From: Bisporella sp. PMI_857
Lineage: Eukaryota; Ascomycota; Leotiomycetes; Helotiales; Helotiaceae
Reading direction: 5' to 3'
Assembly: GCA_021307315.1 (NCBI GenBank)
Contig: JAJSPD010000004.1
Span: 992,001-1,056,000, forward strand
Length of the DNA: 64,000 bases
Position 1 is the first letter of the stretch; every line of letters begins with the position of its first letter. Made by a program: the position numbers and the translations under genes. Positions 11,877 through 23,100 of this stretch are shown here, one piece after another. The notes beneath the pieces were generated by a model, which was not told the DNA's origin, did not search any database, and saw only the letters and a list, made by a program, of their open reading frames with translations.

Positions 11877-12368
11877 TTTCTTTTAGCCGAGCTTAACTAA
11901 TAGTTTGCCGCAAAACTATTATGGTTTGTCAAAGTAACGCAAGTTTTTGAAATGACTTGGGGACAATTTCAATATTCTGTTCGACCAAGCGACTTTGTGT
12001 CCCAACAAAAATATGTAAAAATAATAATATATTGTTCATATTTAAGTCTAGACAAAGACTATATACCATCATTAGCTATACTTTGTTTAATACAAGCAGC
12101 TGCAAAGAACAAGCTTTTCTGAGTCATTTAGAAGACTAGAACGAAATGTGAATCAATGGCTATTGTTCAAGATTCGCAAGAAACCATTCATCAAACCCTG
12201 TCCATTTCGAATAATATATGTTAGCATTTTAATCAGATTTAAGTTGGCAGAGCTTGACTGATGGTGACCTCACCTATGATAGGTGGGGTTCCATTCCCTC
12301 GTGACTCCGGAAAGAGCCGCTCCATCGCAACACTTTCCATCATCAACCATCAACCATCACCCATCAGC
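11877..12368. promoter_or_regulatory. Divergent promoter, amidoligase / GNAT
   Basis: A 492-bp AT-rich interval between two outward-facing genes. No named operator is visible, but the arrangement would allow coordinate expression of the pair. Confidence 0.5.
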
Positions 12369-13090
12369 ATGCACAATATGGATATAACGATCCGCCCAGC
12401 CCTTGCATCTGATATTGATACCCTCGCATCGCTCGACTTCCTCACGAACGCCGATCAACCACTTGGCATACCATGGTCTAAGCCGGCAGATGGCCTCGCG
12501 GTGTTCACCTCACGCTTCCGTTTTCTTTTTCATAATTCTTCTTTCCGCTTTCTAGTCGCTGGCGCTCGTTCTGACCCCTCCCAGATATTGGGCTTCATTG
12601 TCTGGAAGCTCCCTGGTGGAAGCGACGAGGATTGGAAGCCTGAGTTCCCAGAAGGCACGAAGGTCAACTTTTTAGACTGGTATTTAGGCGGCATTGATGA
12701 TGGACGGAAGACACTAGGTATAGATCTGGACACGTTATATGGTATGCCTCTCTCTTTCTTTTGTTTTCAATAATAAACCCATCAGGGTTTGTGTTTTCTC
12801 TGATAGCCGTTCTTCAAGTGCTGAAAAACAGCGACGAATAAACAGAAGTCGAAAGTCTAGCTGTTTTTCCACAGTATCAAAGGAACGGCCTTGGCACTGC
12901 ATTATTGCGAGCCTTCACAGAGATACTAGATGAAGAAAATGGTGCATGCTACTTAAGAGCATCTTCAATGGGGAAGAGCTTGTATGAGAGATTTGGTTGG
13001 CGGGTCCTAGGTATTCATCGACCGGATCTGAGAAACTGGAATTTTCAAAAAGAATATGTGAGTTATTATATGCAGAGAGAGTTGAAATGA
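12369..13090 (+). CDS. GNAT-family N-acetyltransferase
   Basis: Two exons, 12369-12741 and 12846-13090 (205 aa). The 104-bp intron starts GTATGC and ends AACAG; splicing gives LDTLYEVESLAVFPQYQRNG, putting the acetyl-CoA-binding motif A (QRNGLGTALL, the Q/R-x-x-G-x-G/A loop) in frame. The N-terminus (MDITIRPALASDIDTLASL) is a classic GNAT beta1-alpha1 start. The C-terminus has the usual SSMGKSLYERFGWRVLG stretch, matching the 'G..LY.k.GF' strand of the fold. It probably acetylates a small molecule or protein amine; the acceptor cannot be told. An alternative start at 12378 removes three residues. Confidence 0.85.
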
Positions 13091-13601
13091 ACGCTTCCTA
13101 CTTTCGTAGGGTCAATGGCAGTCCCTAGATGGGAGGTATCTAGCGCAAATACGGTGATTGCTTGTATTATAAAAGAAACACGAATGATTTGGCAATCACC
13201 AAGTTCGATATGTCAATGATTATATCCATGGAGGATGCAGCACAGAATGTCCATATCCAGATGTATTGGAAGCGCCTAAGGGAAACGGAACATGGACGGA
13301 TAACGGTCAAGTGTCAAAATATAATAGTCCGTAGATCTTTGACGTATGATATATTATCTGTGCCCCCTACTCGCCTAAGCATGGGAGTAACCGCATATAT
13401 AAATATAGACACCGACACCAACATCTAGGCTGTGCCATTGAAAGACTTATTCTAATCTAGTCAACAACCCCTTCACCTACATATACTTACTAACACGTAG
13501 TTGCAGATTGCCACGAGAATTTTAGCCTTGACACACGAAACTTACATCTGCAGCACATTTCTTGTCCTACTGATACATCTCTCATGCTTATATTAGACCA
13601 C
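13091..13601. other. Intergenic, no supportable gene
   Basis: Contains the GNAT 3' UTR and AT-rich filler up to the left end of the small transposon-like element at 13602. An 88-codon ORF at 13162-13428 has no recognisable feature. Confidence 0.5.
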
Positions 13602-13851
13602 TAACGTCTCTCACTGCGAGCCGAAACACCCTGTGTGCCGAAACAAACCAATCAAATCGCAAGGATTCCAACTTTTTCTTCGTAATATCACTTTTAAACT
13701 ACCTACAATAAAAATTATTCATATTCAGATTTAGTAATATGTTCATCACACTATTCCTCCTAATATAGCGATCTATTAATCTCAAAATTCATCCAATTTC
13801 GTTGTTCTGTTTCGGTACACAGGGTGTTTCGCTACGCAGGGAAGCACGTTA
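13602..13851. mobile_element. MITE-like 250-bp element with 44-bp inverted ends
   Basis: The segment starts TAACGT and ends ACGTTA. Its terminal 44 bp (13602-13645 and 13808-13851) are inverted repeats of one another with about eight mismatches; the inner 24 bp of each arm (13622-13645, 13808-13831; CGAAACACCCTGTGT...) differ at one base only. Homology stops at the outer TA on both sides, which fits a TA target duplication of the Tc1/mariner (Fot/pogo) class. The interior is AT-rich and too short to encode a transposase, so it would be a non-autonomous element. Confidence 0.75.
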
Positions 13852-14570
13852 CTTCCTACGCTCTACATTCTCTACGCATGGGAAGCCGCAAACGGTGCTC
13901 TGTGAAGAGGATGGGCCCGAAAACAGCCTAAATTCTGCACTTTATCACATCCAACTTGATGATGCCACAAAATATGGGGCAACAATCACGACTCTCACCC
14001 CTCAGGTAGATTGCAAAATAATTGGACGAAGGCAATGCAAGCTCTGGTCAATGAGAGACAATACCGTACACACTCATTCAATTCCCAAGGTTTAACAATG
14101 CTTATCTAGTCTACTCCGTCAAAAGTGAATCCGAATTGCTGCAAACCGCGTTTTCGGAATTTATGAGCTGCTTGTACATATCCCAAAAAATGCACCTATC
14201 TCAACTTGCTCTCTTATGTGCCCTGGACCAACCGGACTTGGAAGTCCGTTGTCAACAATAATAAGTTTATCCAGAACCACTCCTTCTTGCCCTGGGAAGA
14301 CAGCGATTATTACATCGTTGGGCTAATTTAATTCGTTATGTACTTTACCCATTATCGGAAAGATGATCAACTACGAGAATTCGGATGTGACTGAAGCTTT
14401 GGACAAGGACCATTGCTTGTTCTTCGGAATGACTAGGCGTTGTTGCAACCAATACATACTGGGCAACAAATCTATTATGAAAATAGAGATGGCTTGCCTT
14501 GATCCTATGTTTAGCACTCAACTCGAGAATCAAAGAACAATCTCATACCACTAATCCCTGAGTTGTAGTC

Positions 14571-14660
14571 TGTTGAACGATATATAAGGCGCAATAATAA
14601 TTCGATAAAAAGCACATGGTTCTTGCCGAATTATTATTGCGCCTTATATATCGTTCAACA
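14571..14660. mobile_element. 90-bp palindromic insertion flanked by TAGTC duplication
   Basis: Two perfect 34-bp inverted arms (14571-14604 and 14627-14660) enclose a 22-nt spacer. The element begins TGTTGA and ends TCAACA, the TG...CA ends typical of LTRs, and is flanked by identical 5-bp sequences TAGTC at 14566-14570 and 14661-14665, as expected of an integrase-type insertion. It carries no ORF. It could be a miniature solo-LTR-like or foldback element; any transcript would fold into a perfect hairpin. Confidence 0.75.
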
Positions 14661-14665
14661 TAGTC

Positions 14666-15075
14666 TTTCTCGAGGCCAAGGACACCGAGTTAGGTGAATC
14701 AATCCCTGCCCAATTAGCGAGCCCCTGAACCCCTATTCTAGCGACTCGCCCTCGTTGCACAAGTTTAGATACTCTATAGCAAACCTCTGCACTGTTCGAT
14801 AGCGAATTGCAATCAGGTATGACTCGTGGAAAGCTTTGATGCCACAATCACGAAAGAACCAACAGGCAACAAAGAGCAGTGGAACGAACAATGAGGGGTA
14901 AAAGAGGGGAATTCCCCGGCACCCAGAACCTCGGACCGGACCGACGTTGCACCCAGGAATCGTGGCTACTCCATCTGCATATACATCTTCTTCCCTACGC
15001 TATACTATTCTGTATCATAATATACACCAGCATCAAATAACGCACAGACTTGCTGAACGTGCTAGGCGGTTCATC
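14666..15075. other. Upstream region of the SDR gene
   Basis: About 0.4 kb between the palindromic insertion and the SDR start codon. The SDR frame is open 129 bp upstream of the chosen ATG, but that part has no SDR-like sequence. No specific site recognised. Confidence 0.4.
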
Positions 15076-15947
15076 ATGACAAGTCATAACCAGATAGACA
15101 ATGGAAGGCTACGGGACAAAGTCGCGGTTGTGACTGGCGCAAGTTCTGGAATCGGACGGGCTATTGCTGTCAAATTCGCAGGAGAGGGTGCGCACGTCGT
15201 AGTCGCTGATCTCTCAGAAATATCTCGTAACCCTGTTGAGAAGGAGAGTACATCCGAGCTCATTCGATCACTTGGGCGGCAGAGCATTTTCGTGCAAACA
15301 GACGTTACATCTTCAAAATCTGTTGACGCTCTGATAGGAACAGTGGTGCAGGACTTCGGAAGAGTAGATATTATGTGCAACAACGCTGGGGCAGCATTCG
15401 AAACAAGCACGGAAAAGAGGAATATCTGGGACATGGAAGACAACACATGGCAAAAGAGCCTGGATCTGAATTGTAATGGTGTATTCTACGGAACACGGGC
15501 AGCAAGTCGGCAGATGATGGGTCAAGACCCACATCCAAATGGCGATCGAGGGTGGATTATCAACACAGCGAGTATCATGGGTCAAGTAGGTACTCGGAGC
15601 GCCTGTATGTCTCTCAAATTTTTCTAGTGACTTAAACGCTATCAACTAACACATCAGGTGCCTATGTTGCGTCGAAACACTTAGTGATGGGCCTTACAAA
15701 AGCATCAGCATTGGACCTCGCACCATACAAAATCCATGTCAACGCGATCTGTCCAGGATTCATCAAAAGCGCTTTTGCGGAGTACAGCGAGGCAATGACG
15801 AAGGCCGTTGAGAGTATGCACCCTTTCGGTCAGAGGATGGGGGATCCCGAGGATGTGGCTGGCATTGCAGTATTCTTAGCCAGTGACGAAGCTCGGTGGG
15901 TGCATGGGACGGGAGTAGTGGTCGATGGGGCGTATACATCTCAGTAG
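15076..15947 (+). CDS. Short-chain dehydrogenase/reductase (classical SDR)
   Basis: Two exons, 15076-15604 and 15658-15947, joined over a 53-bp intron (GTATGT...CATCAG), give 272 aa. The cofactor loop TGASSGIG (20-27), NNAG (102-105), catalytic S166 (NTASIMG) and Y179-x3-K183 (YVASK) are all present; the YxxxK motif lies just after the intron, so the splice is needed for activity. The C-terminus GTGVVVDGAYTSQ is the usual SDR ending. It is an NAD(P)-dependent oxidoreductase of the 3-ketoacyl-ACP-reductase-like group; the substrate is not evident. I chose the ATG at 15076 (MTSHNQ...), because the upstream in-frame extension lacks family character. Confidence 0.93.
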
Positions 15948-17060
15948 TGGGGCTGGATGACTTCAGCATATGATTTGAGAAGTAGTGATACCTATCCTAC
16001 ACTACCCTTGAATCTAGGCCATACACACAACAATCGTTTCCTGAAACACGACCTGAAAGTGAACGGCGAGCCCACTTCTAGGAGGCTCCACATGATCAGT
16101 CATCGTCTCAAGGCGATTTCTCAGGTGAAGCCTCGTCCACTTTCCTGTCTCACACAACAAAAGTTGTCCACTTCTCTTAAGATGTATTTGTTTCATAGGC
16201 TCATTTTCTATCAGTAGATAGTAATTCACTCATGTTCGCCTGTATGTTATGCTTAAAAGTATCACATTTCTGGCAGATCCATAAGTAGTTTGAGCTTTCA
16301 GTTGTATGTGCTACAGCAACTAGTTAATGCTTATCAAAGCTTACTATCGAGAATATTGGAATATAGCCAGCCCTCGATACTTCTAAGCTTTCCCTAAAGA
16401 TCTCGAGCCGGGGAGTTCGTTTAGCTCTGTACACTGACAAGGTAGTATAGTGTATTCCTGAATAACGGGAGGGGTCCTGAAGGACTCCGTGGTTGCAGAT
16501 ATTTTGAAGCAGGGACCAGGGGAAGTCGACGCGTTTGCAAGAAGTATGTCAAATGGGGCAAAAAAAGCCAAGTCAAGGTGCAATTTGGTGCTTTCCGCGC
16601 CGTGGTCAAAGAGAAGACTGATCATGCGATGCATTCCAAGGTCTTGACGCAATCAGAAAGCGGAGGAAAATCGTGTCTGGAGAAGAAAGGTTGGGCGACA
16701 GCCGATGCTGTCTTTTCTCAGTACCTCAGGCACCTATTTTTCAGTCATTTGTAAACGGTTCGCTGTATATTGGCATGATTTGATGAGGTAGGTACGGCAA
16801 TTTGGTTGAGGTGTGGAAGAGGTTCCACCAGGTTCCTATCTTCCAATCACGCATCGCTACTTAAAGGCAGATATCTCTAGCAAAGGAGATAGCTGTCGCG
16901 CAGCAATAGCTAAACACAAAACTCGGTTTGTTCATTCTTAAGTTCTGAATAGTATGGTCTCAGCTGAGTCGAAGCAGATATGTTGCACGTATCTTTATAA
17001 AAATACAAGAGAGATACAAGTCACCTTCCATTTGTGCTCCAGTCTGTGCCATAGCTTGGG
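15948..17060. other. Intergenic, 1.1 kb, no supportable gene
   Basis: 3' side of the SDR and 3' side of the phosphotransferase relic. The short ORFs (86-89 codons) have no recognisable motif. Confidence 0.5.
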
Positions 17061-18066
17061 TCAATTAAGGTCATCGAATCTTCGTAGCCGGTTGACAAGG
17101 AAACCATCTAGAAATAGCATGTTGTAAGGTCCCGTCTCATCGTCGCAGATAAGAGTGGCCGGCAGCATATTTGCAAGTCGTTTCGTGAGGCCTCGCGACC
17201 ACAGTAAGCCCATGACCCTTGCTGCCTCGATGGGCTCAATGATCTCCGCAGATATATCTCCCACTTCGTCTCGAAATGTGCTCCAAAGAATTTCCCGCAG
17301 AGCCTCGTAATTTCTGTGTCGCCTCCACCCATTTTTAAGGTGAAGGGCTCCCGTAGGAGCTTGCAGGGAATGAAGATTGTGACCAAAAGGGCATATTTTA
17401 GCTTCTGCCCAGTCTATAATACCAATCAGGTGGCAAGATGTCCGTCGACCATAATATTAGAGGTACCAATACCCCGATGAAGAAATATTGGGAGAGAGAG
17501 AATTTCCTTTATTGATATGAGGGATTTTAATATGATCTGGTGGAAGCGAGGTGGGAAATATTGAAGTAGTAGCTGTAGATCCTTTGCATATGTTCGGCTT
17601 AGATTCTCGCGGTAATCTGAATCAACCTCTTGAGGCGCTTTCCAAGAGAGGGCAAAATAACTACCATCCATTAGCACCTCCCTTTAAGGAATGTAAGAGG
17701 CGTTTTTGTGGTGCTTTTCAAGTGTAAAGAAAGACGGAGGGAGTGCCATACCGCGCCACGTCCGGCATGAGCTTTTTTCGCCAAAAAAAAGTTATTATCC
17801 GAATCTTCAGGGAGGCCATTCGCAAGAACAAAGTCCAGATAGCTAATACCATGTGCTCGATTCACAACATAGACGAGAAGGGGTTCTTTGCCATTGTCTC
17901 TCAGCTGTCCGTAGAATGAAGTATTAGGGACGTGGATGCCATATATTTCTTGCGCAACAGCCACAGTCTCCGATATAAGCATCAAAGCCATGAGACAAAA
18001 CTGGACAACGAATTCGAATTCGAATTCAGGTCCAGCATAGACTGAGTAGTTGTAGTTGCCCAGCAC
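17061..18066 (-). pseudogene. Aminoglycoside-phosphotransferase-like relic (frameshifted)
   Basis: The minus strand carries recognisable pieces of the fungal APH/kinase-like family in two frames. The upstream part reads PLLVYVVNRAHGISYLDFVL...GLPEDSD; an intron at about 17680-17750 seems to join it to YFALSWKAPQ...FPPRFHQIILKSL and LHRGIGTSNIMVD. The frame then breaks: the stop at 17426 would end the protein, whereas the continuation SCHLIGIIDWAEAKICPFG is perfectly family-like in the neighbouring frame down to a stop at 17061. A one-base loss just after 'MVD' explains it. The catalytic loop normally reads HGD(L/I)..N; here it reads HRGI..N, so the catalytic Asp is also gone. No clear ATG starts the 5' part. 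I judge it a decayed gene; an assembly error could explain the frameshift but not the lost Asp. Confidence 0.75.
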
Positions 18067-18499
18067 GGCTACAGGGATAACTTTTCCCTAACAAGGTCCG
18101 TGGATTTAGTGTCGCATGCTTCCCGAGTTGGTCAAAGTATTGTCAACTGATCGAGTCTCGGATTAGATAAACCTCCTACTCAAGACTTACTACTCAAGAA
18201 TATATATCATGGCACCCATATTCAATATCATATCATATGATCCTTTAATCCACAAAAACTGGGTAAACTTCCTACATCAACACTTCTAGTCGGCTAACGT
18301 GTAACTTCTGTGCAAGGATATGATACCCGAGAAATAGCATGGATCTTCGGCCCGAACAAGTCTTTACCGATTTCCACGTCACCGTGCGGCAAGACAGATT
18401 CTCATTATTAACCATGATCCATGATGCCAGACACCACAACCTTAAAACAGCAGCATCTCTCTCTTTCCATTTGATTTCTGTACTGCGGCTATCACGAAG
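18067..18499. other. Intergenic between phosphotransferase relic and Mpv17-like gene
   Basis: The two units diverge from this 0.4-kb interval. Nothing distinctive apart from generally AT-rich sequence. Confidence 0.4.
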
Positions 18500-19201
18500 A
18501 TGGCATCTCCCGTAGTGAGCACAACGATACAAGCCTGTATCCTTGCTGGCACAAGTTGTCTCATTGGGCAAGCCATCACAATATTCAAAAGTGATGTAAG
18601 ACTACAGATCCCACTCTTCACGCAATAGCTGATAGTGTAGCAGGCGCCATTCACCATAGATTTCACGCAGCTTGCGCAGTTCATTGCATTCACTATCCTC
18701 ACTTGCCCACCTAATTTCCTATGGTAGATCGTGCAAAATTCCTCGAGAAAGCTCAAACTGATTTTGTCTAGGCAAACTTATCTCGAGTCGACATTCCCCG
18801 CTGCGCGTCTCGTCCCCTCGAAGTCTGCCATTTCTGCCGCCTCCAATAGTAATGAGAAAGAGCTCGACAGGGAGCAGAAGGCAGACGAGATTTTGGAACA
18901 CAAACTCCACATACCAAACACCATCACGAAGTTTATCTTAGACCAAACCATTGGCGCTGCCGCCAACACTCTCCTCTTCTCCTTCATATTTGCGGGTTTC
19001 AAAGGCGCAACTTTAGATCAGGCCATTCAGATATCCAAGCAGGACTTTTGGGGATTGATGAGCGCTGGCTGGAGATTATGGCCTGCCGTAAGCTTACTCA
19101 ATTTCACAGTCGTGAAGAGTGTGGAAAAAAGAAACCTCGTGGGAGGATTCGCAGGGATGATCTGGGGTGTTTACCTAGCTCTAGTCAGCTCCAGAAATTG
19201 A
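18500..19201 (+). CDS. Mpv17/PMP22-family membrane protein
   Basis: Three exons, 18500-18595, 18641-18723 and 18772-19201, give 202 aa in phase. The splices rebuild FKSDQAPFTIDFTQLAQF and TCPPNFLWQTYLESTFP, the hallmark N-terminal and loop sequences of fungal Mpv17/PMP22 proteins. The C-terminal half shows NTLLFSFIFAG, DFWGLMSAGWRLWPAVSLLNF (the family's 'W..WP..q..nF' signature) and GMIWGVYLAL. The family has four membrane segments and sits in the inner mitochondrial membrane (Mpv17, Sym1) or peroxisome (PMP22); this short, divergent type cannot be assigned to either with certainty. A Ser/Asn/Glu-rich linker (about 80-110) is loop-like. Longer downstream ORFs overlapping the end are out of frame. 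Confidence 0.87.
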
Positions 19202-19945
19202 CCGGTTGGGGATGGGCATTGGCGGCACTTTTTCGATATATCCCTTCGCTTTTGGGGATGGAGTTGGGCATAAGCAGATGATATTATGTTGTTTGCCAAG
19301 GTAAGAACTAATCTAAAAGAGTTTCTAGACTTTTAGACATACAGGATATATTATCCATATGAAGCGAGTCTTACAGGTCTCCACTGACCCTCAAATACAG
19401 ACACGAATCATTACAGGTCAAGGCTTCTTACAGGTTTAGTAAAGGAGTCCAGACCTGCCGGTAGTTTCTCGCCATGGTTTCTCCTTTCAAGTAGGCGGGT
19501 ATATCTTCAACCAGCTTGTCTGTTGGTGATCATTCATTGACGCCTGCTCTGTTCAAACAATCATGATTGAATACATGCTTGCATTCGCTATTGCGCACTC
19601 AAGAATCGTTAAAGGACAGCGCGCTTCAAGCTGAATGTATCCAATATCTCGTTATTACTGTTTCGTATTTTTCTATTTTTTATTTTGTGATTCCTGCCTG
19701 TTTGCAATATTCACCAGCTCTAATAAAGCATGCACTCTCCGGGTTTTTGGTTACAAAGCGGGTCTAGCCAGTGTGTGTATTTTTATCGTTGAGTTTAAAA
19801 TAAATCAACAAAGAAAACATCCTTTCGAACATGCACAATACTAACCAGTACCACACCCACCAATCCTCACACATCGACAATAAAGAGTAGAACTCAATAT
19901 AACCATAACAGCACCGTATTATATGCTCTATACCAAGCTACCAAG
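19202..19945. other. Intergenic, no supportable gene
   Basis: AT-rich interval holding the Mpv17-like 3' UTR and the leader of the small ORF that follows. No repeat or RNA gene recognised. Confidence 0.4.
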
Positions 19946-20152
19946 ATGCCAGAGACCCATCGGCAGCCGGAGGCTGATCCAAAGAAGCGACCAACAACTC
20001 CTCCCAATCAGATGATTCCCGAGCCAACCTCACCGCCTGGAGCACCTGCTGGGCGGAATTCTCGAGGGGAGAAGGCACTATATGAGCTGGGAGAGGAGGA
20101 GTGGAAGAAGTTTCTGCGTGGAGGAAGTACTGGCAAGATGTTCGATCATTGA
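19946..20152 (+). CDS. Small hydrophilic protein, 68 aa (tentative)
   Basis: An ATG-started frame with a Pro-rich first half (RPTTPPNQMIPEPTSPPGAP) and a charged, helix-prone second half (GEKALYELGEEEWKKFLRGG, then STGKMFDH). The composition is far more protein-like than its neighbours and the second half resembles a folded, conserved motif, but I cannot name a family. No signal or membrane segment. It could equally be the last exon of a longer gene. Transcript evidence would decide. Confidence 0.4.
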   Translation: MPETHRQPEADPKKRPTTPPNQMIPEPTSPPGAPAGRNSRGEKALYELGEEEWKKFLRGGSTGKMFDH

Positions 20153-23100
20153 CTGAGCTGTTGATGGAAATATGGCACCAGCCCTGCGCAGACAAGTATA
20201 AACACGGCTGTTGTATTTGTACCATACACACCAGGTAAGAATAGCCTCTTCGTTAGTCTCTGTGCGTTTATAATATTGACTATTGAATCAGGTATCACTA
20301 AATCAATTCCTCGCATTCGCCTTCAACACCTGGCCTAGATATTATTGCCCCCATTTCGCAACAAAAGCTTTGTTCTTTGATTCGATTAAAGGTTCGCAGC
20401 TTTGCAGCCACGGATCAAGAAGAGGACGCGCACCGCAAAGTTTATCATGCAAACTGAAGAGATGCTAGCATTTTCAGTGCAAGATTGTGAGAAGGGAAGG
20501 AGAACTCTCTGCGGATAGGGGTCCTGGCGCAGATTAGCCGAAGAACCCTGACATGCAACATACATAGCTCAAGTTGAAGAAATGTATTGATGAAGACTAT
20601 TGCATGTTCTCATAAACGTGGACTGCCTTTTACTGACGTCTGCAAGGCACTTCTTTTTATGAACTAAGATGCCTACCTATCTATTATTCAATGTCTTCCT
20701 TACCTTAATATGTACATTCTCCAGCTCCATTGTCCAATTAAGGGCCAACATTTAAAGTTGGTCTCAATAAAACCTCAAACCGTCCACATACTCTACCAGA
20801 ATTCTTTACATTGAAAGAGAGACATGCCTCGACAGTGAGCGTCACAATCTTCACAAGCCGATTACCTTAATTATCGAATATAACTCAGAAATAACCTCAC
20901 GGACTATAACCCAACTAATATGAACCTCCCCTCTTCTCTTACGTACCAAATAATCCTCTTATCTTCGACTGTTGTCATTAAGAAGCACCACGAGTATATA
21001 GATTTCTAGTGCCTTATAGACGAATAATATTAACAAACTTTGAATGCCTTTAGCCATTGTAGCTTCGCGCTTGTTGTGGAACAGGGAGAGGCGTAATTTC
21101 CCCGGAACTCATTAATGAGATGCATGAGATTGGCCAGTAAACGTATGAAAGCCTAAAGAGACATAGCTTGAACTGAAAATATGAGGGTGGTCATTTTACA
21201 ATGCACATAAAATTTGATCTACTTGGCGAATGTCTAGATGATCGTTGAAGCTACATAGAAATTGTTGAGGCCGTCATGCAAATTGTGAAAACTAGTCAAG
21301 TCTCCGACGCACTGGAGCCTATCGGGAACAGCATTGATACCCGAACGCTGATAAAAACTGGAGGGTTGAAAGCCAAAGGTAGCGTGATATCATATCTAGT
21401 GACAAAATGGACAATAATTAGACGTCGCTTTATCTCGACCCTGTGCTGTGAAACTCCTGCCGAACATAGTAAGGACAGCTAGATGAAGACGGTATTAAGC
21501 ACATATGCGATATTCTACTATGAGGTATGCGTATCTTTTTATTTACCTGCAAGCATATGAATGAAATTCCTAAATAGTTTGATCCAATCAAACTCGAGTA
21601 CCGCTACCAAATTCTATACTTCAGTGAACTCAGCTTGTAGGAGCCGCATCATTTGAACTTGGCTATGTCTTCAAATTATCTAACCTCCTCATTGATAATT
21701 TAATCGCTTGGAAACAGTAACCTAGAGCCCATCCTTTTAAAATTATGTCTCTGGGTCTTTTGTGAAGTCTGTTCAATAATAACAAATGGAGATTTCCAAA
21801 ATACTTGAGATCTTGAAAATCAGTGCGAGATGTAGTATACCACCCTGTCAAGCTTTCTGACGATGCCAATTTGGGCTCTTGCTCTGATCCACACTTTCTC
21901 CCTCAGCCTCCGTCATCTTTCTTCTAATGTGCTATGAGCCAAAGCGCCTTTCTTGACCTTGACCCCTCGGACCTGGGGGAATGCCTTAAAAAAAGCCCCA
22001 GCCATCCGATGTGCCTGACACGTTAATAATAGTTTGAACAAATCCAAACCGCCTTTCTTCGTACTTTTAAACATGTTCTTCTTGCAAATTTCTGGTCTCC
22101 CCTTTGAGGCTCGTTTCGGAGGAGACCACCAGTCGATAATAATTTATTGACAAATGTGGCAGGATCAGAGTCTACGATCTAAAAGCACCTACTATATTGG
22201 TTTCAACTCTCTTTTTCGTGCTAAACCAATTAGAAACCGGCTCAGGGCAGTATTTTTCCCCCCGAGAATTTTCAACTTTAGAGACACCGCACGAGTCAAC
22301 CCAGCACGCAAGATAATATCATGTTGAACCCATTGAAGCATCAACATGGGGAACGATACCTATCATTAGGAGAAGATAAGCACAATCTAAGTACGCTTAA
22401 TTGCAGTTGCTAACTATACTCTATTGGCTGCTACTTGGTCAGAATGTCGGACGCTATCATGGTATCGCACTTGGAAGTCCAAAGGCATTGTGGTGCTCAA
22501 CTTAGGGACTCAAATGTCTATAGCTGGCGGCTATCACAAGCCATTGTTGCTTTGTTGAGGTCTGTATAATCTACTATAGGTGCTTGACTTGATCATGGCA
22601 CGAATAGGTTGAATAAAATATAGAACTTCGCATTTCGGTGCCTCAGAAAGTTGGTTAAGATGTCACCATGCTTCAACTCTCGCAAGACCCTGCGATACAG
22701 AACGGCATCCAATGGCAAAATCAGTAGGTTAGATTGTTAGACCGCTTTGCAGCATAATTGCGCTTCGAGGTAACTTCCAGATTCATACACAAAATGGAGT
22801 TCAACACCCAAAAGTCAAATTAGTTGTGGTTATTATGCTGCAGACAACCTTTCAGTGACCTTCATGTGCGTCTGAGCGGCACCGGATACACCCATGTCTT
22901 ATTGAAGAATTCGGATAGAGGGCAAAAGCACGTCAATAATAATTTATGTATTCCGGCACTGCATCTCCGGCTAAGCAAAGTTTAGTCTACCTGAAGGCGC
23001 CAGCAGATGTAAGGAATATCCTCGCTTTTTCAGGCGAAGGCCGTCGCGCAAGAGAACGCTTTGTGCTGAGATTGGTATCTCTCAAGAGGCAATTCTCAAG

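Noticed and set aside
13802..14095. 97-codon ORF on the plus strand
   Set aside because: Its first part is the right terminal repeat of the TIR element and the remainder has no recognisable domain.
22128..22945. AATAATAATTTAT-like motifs at about 22135 and 22935 as a repeat pair
   Set aside because: Only about a dozen AT-rich bases match; no flanking similarity or consistent orientation.
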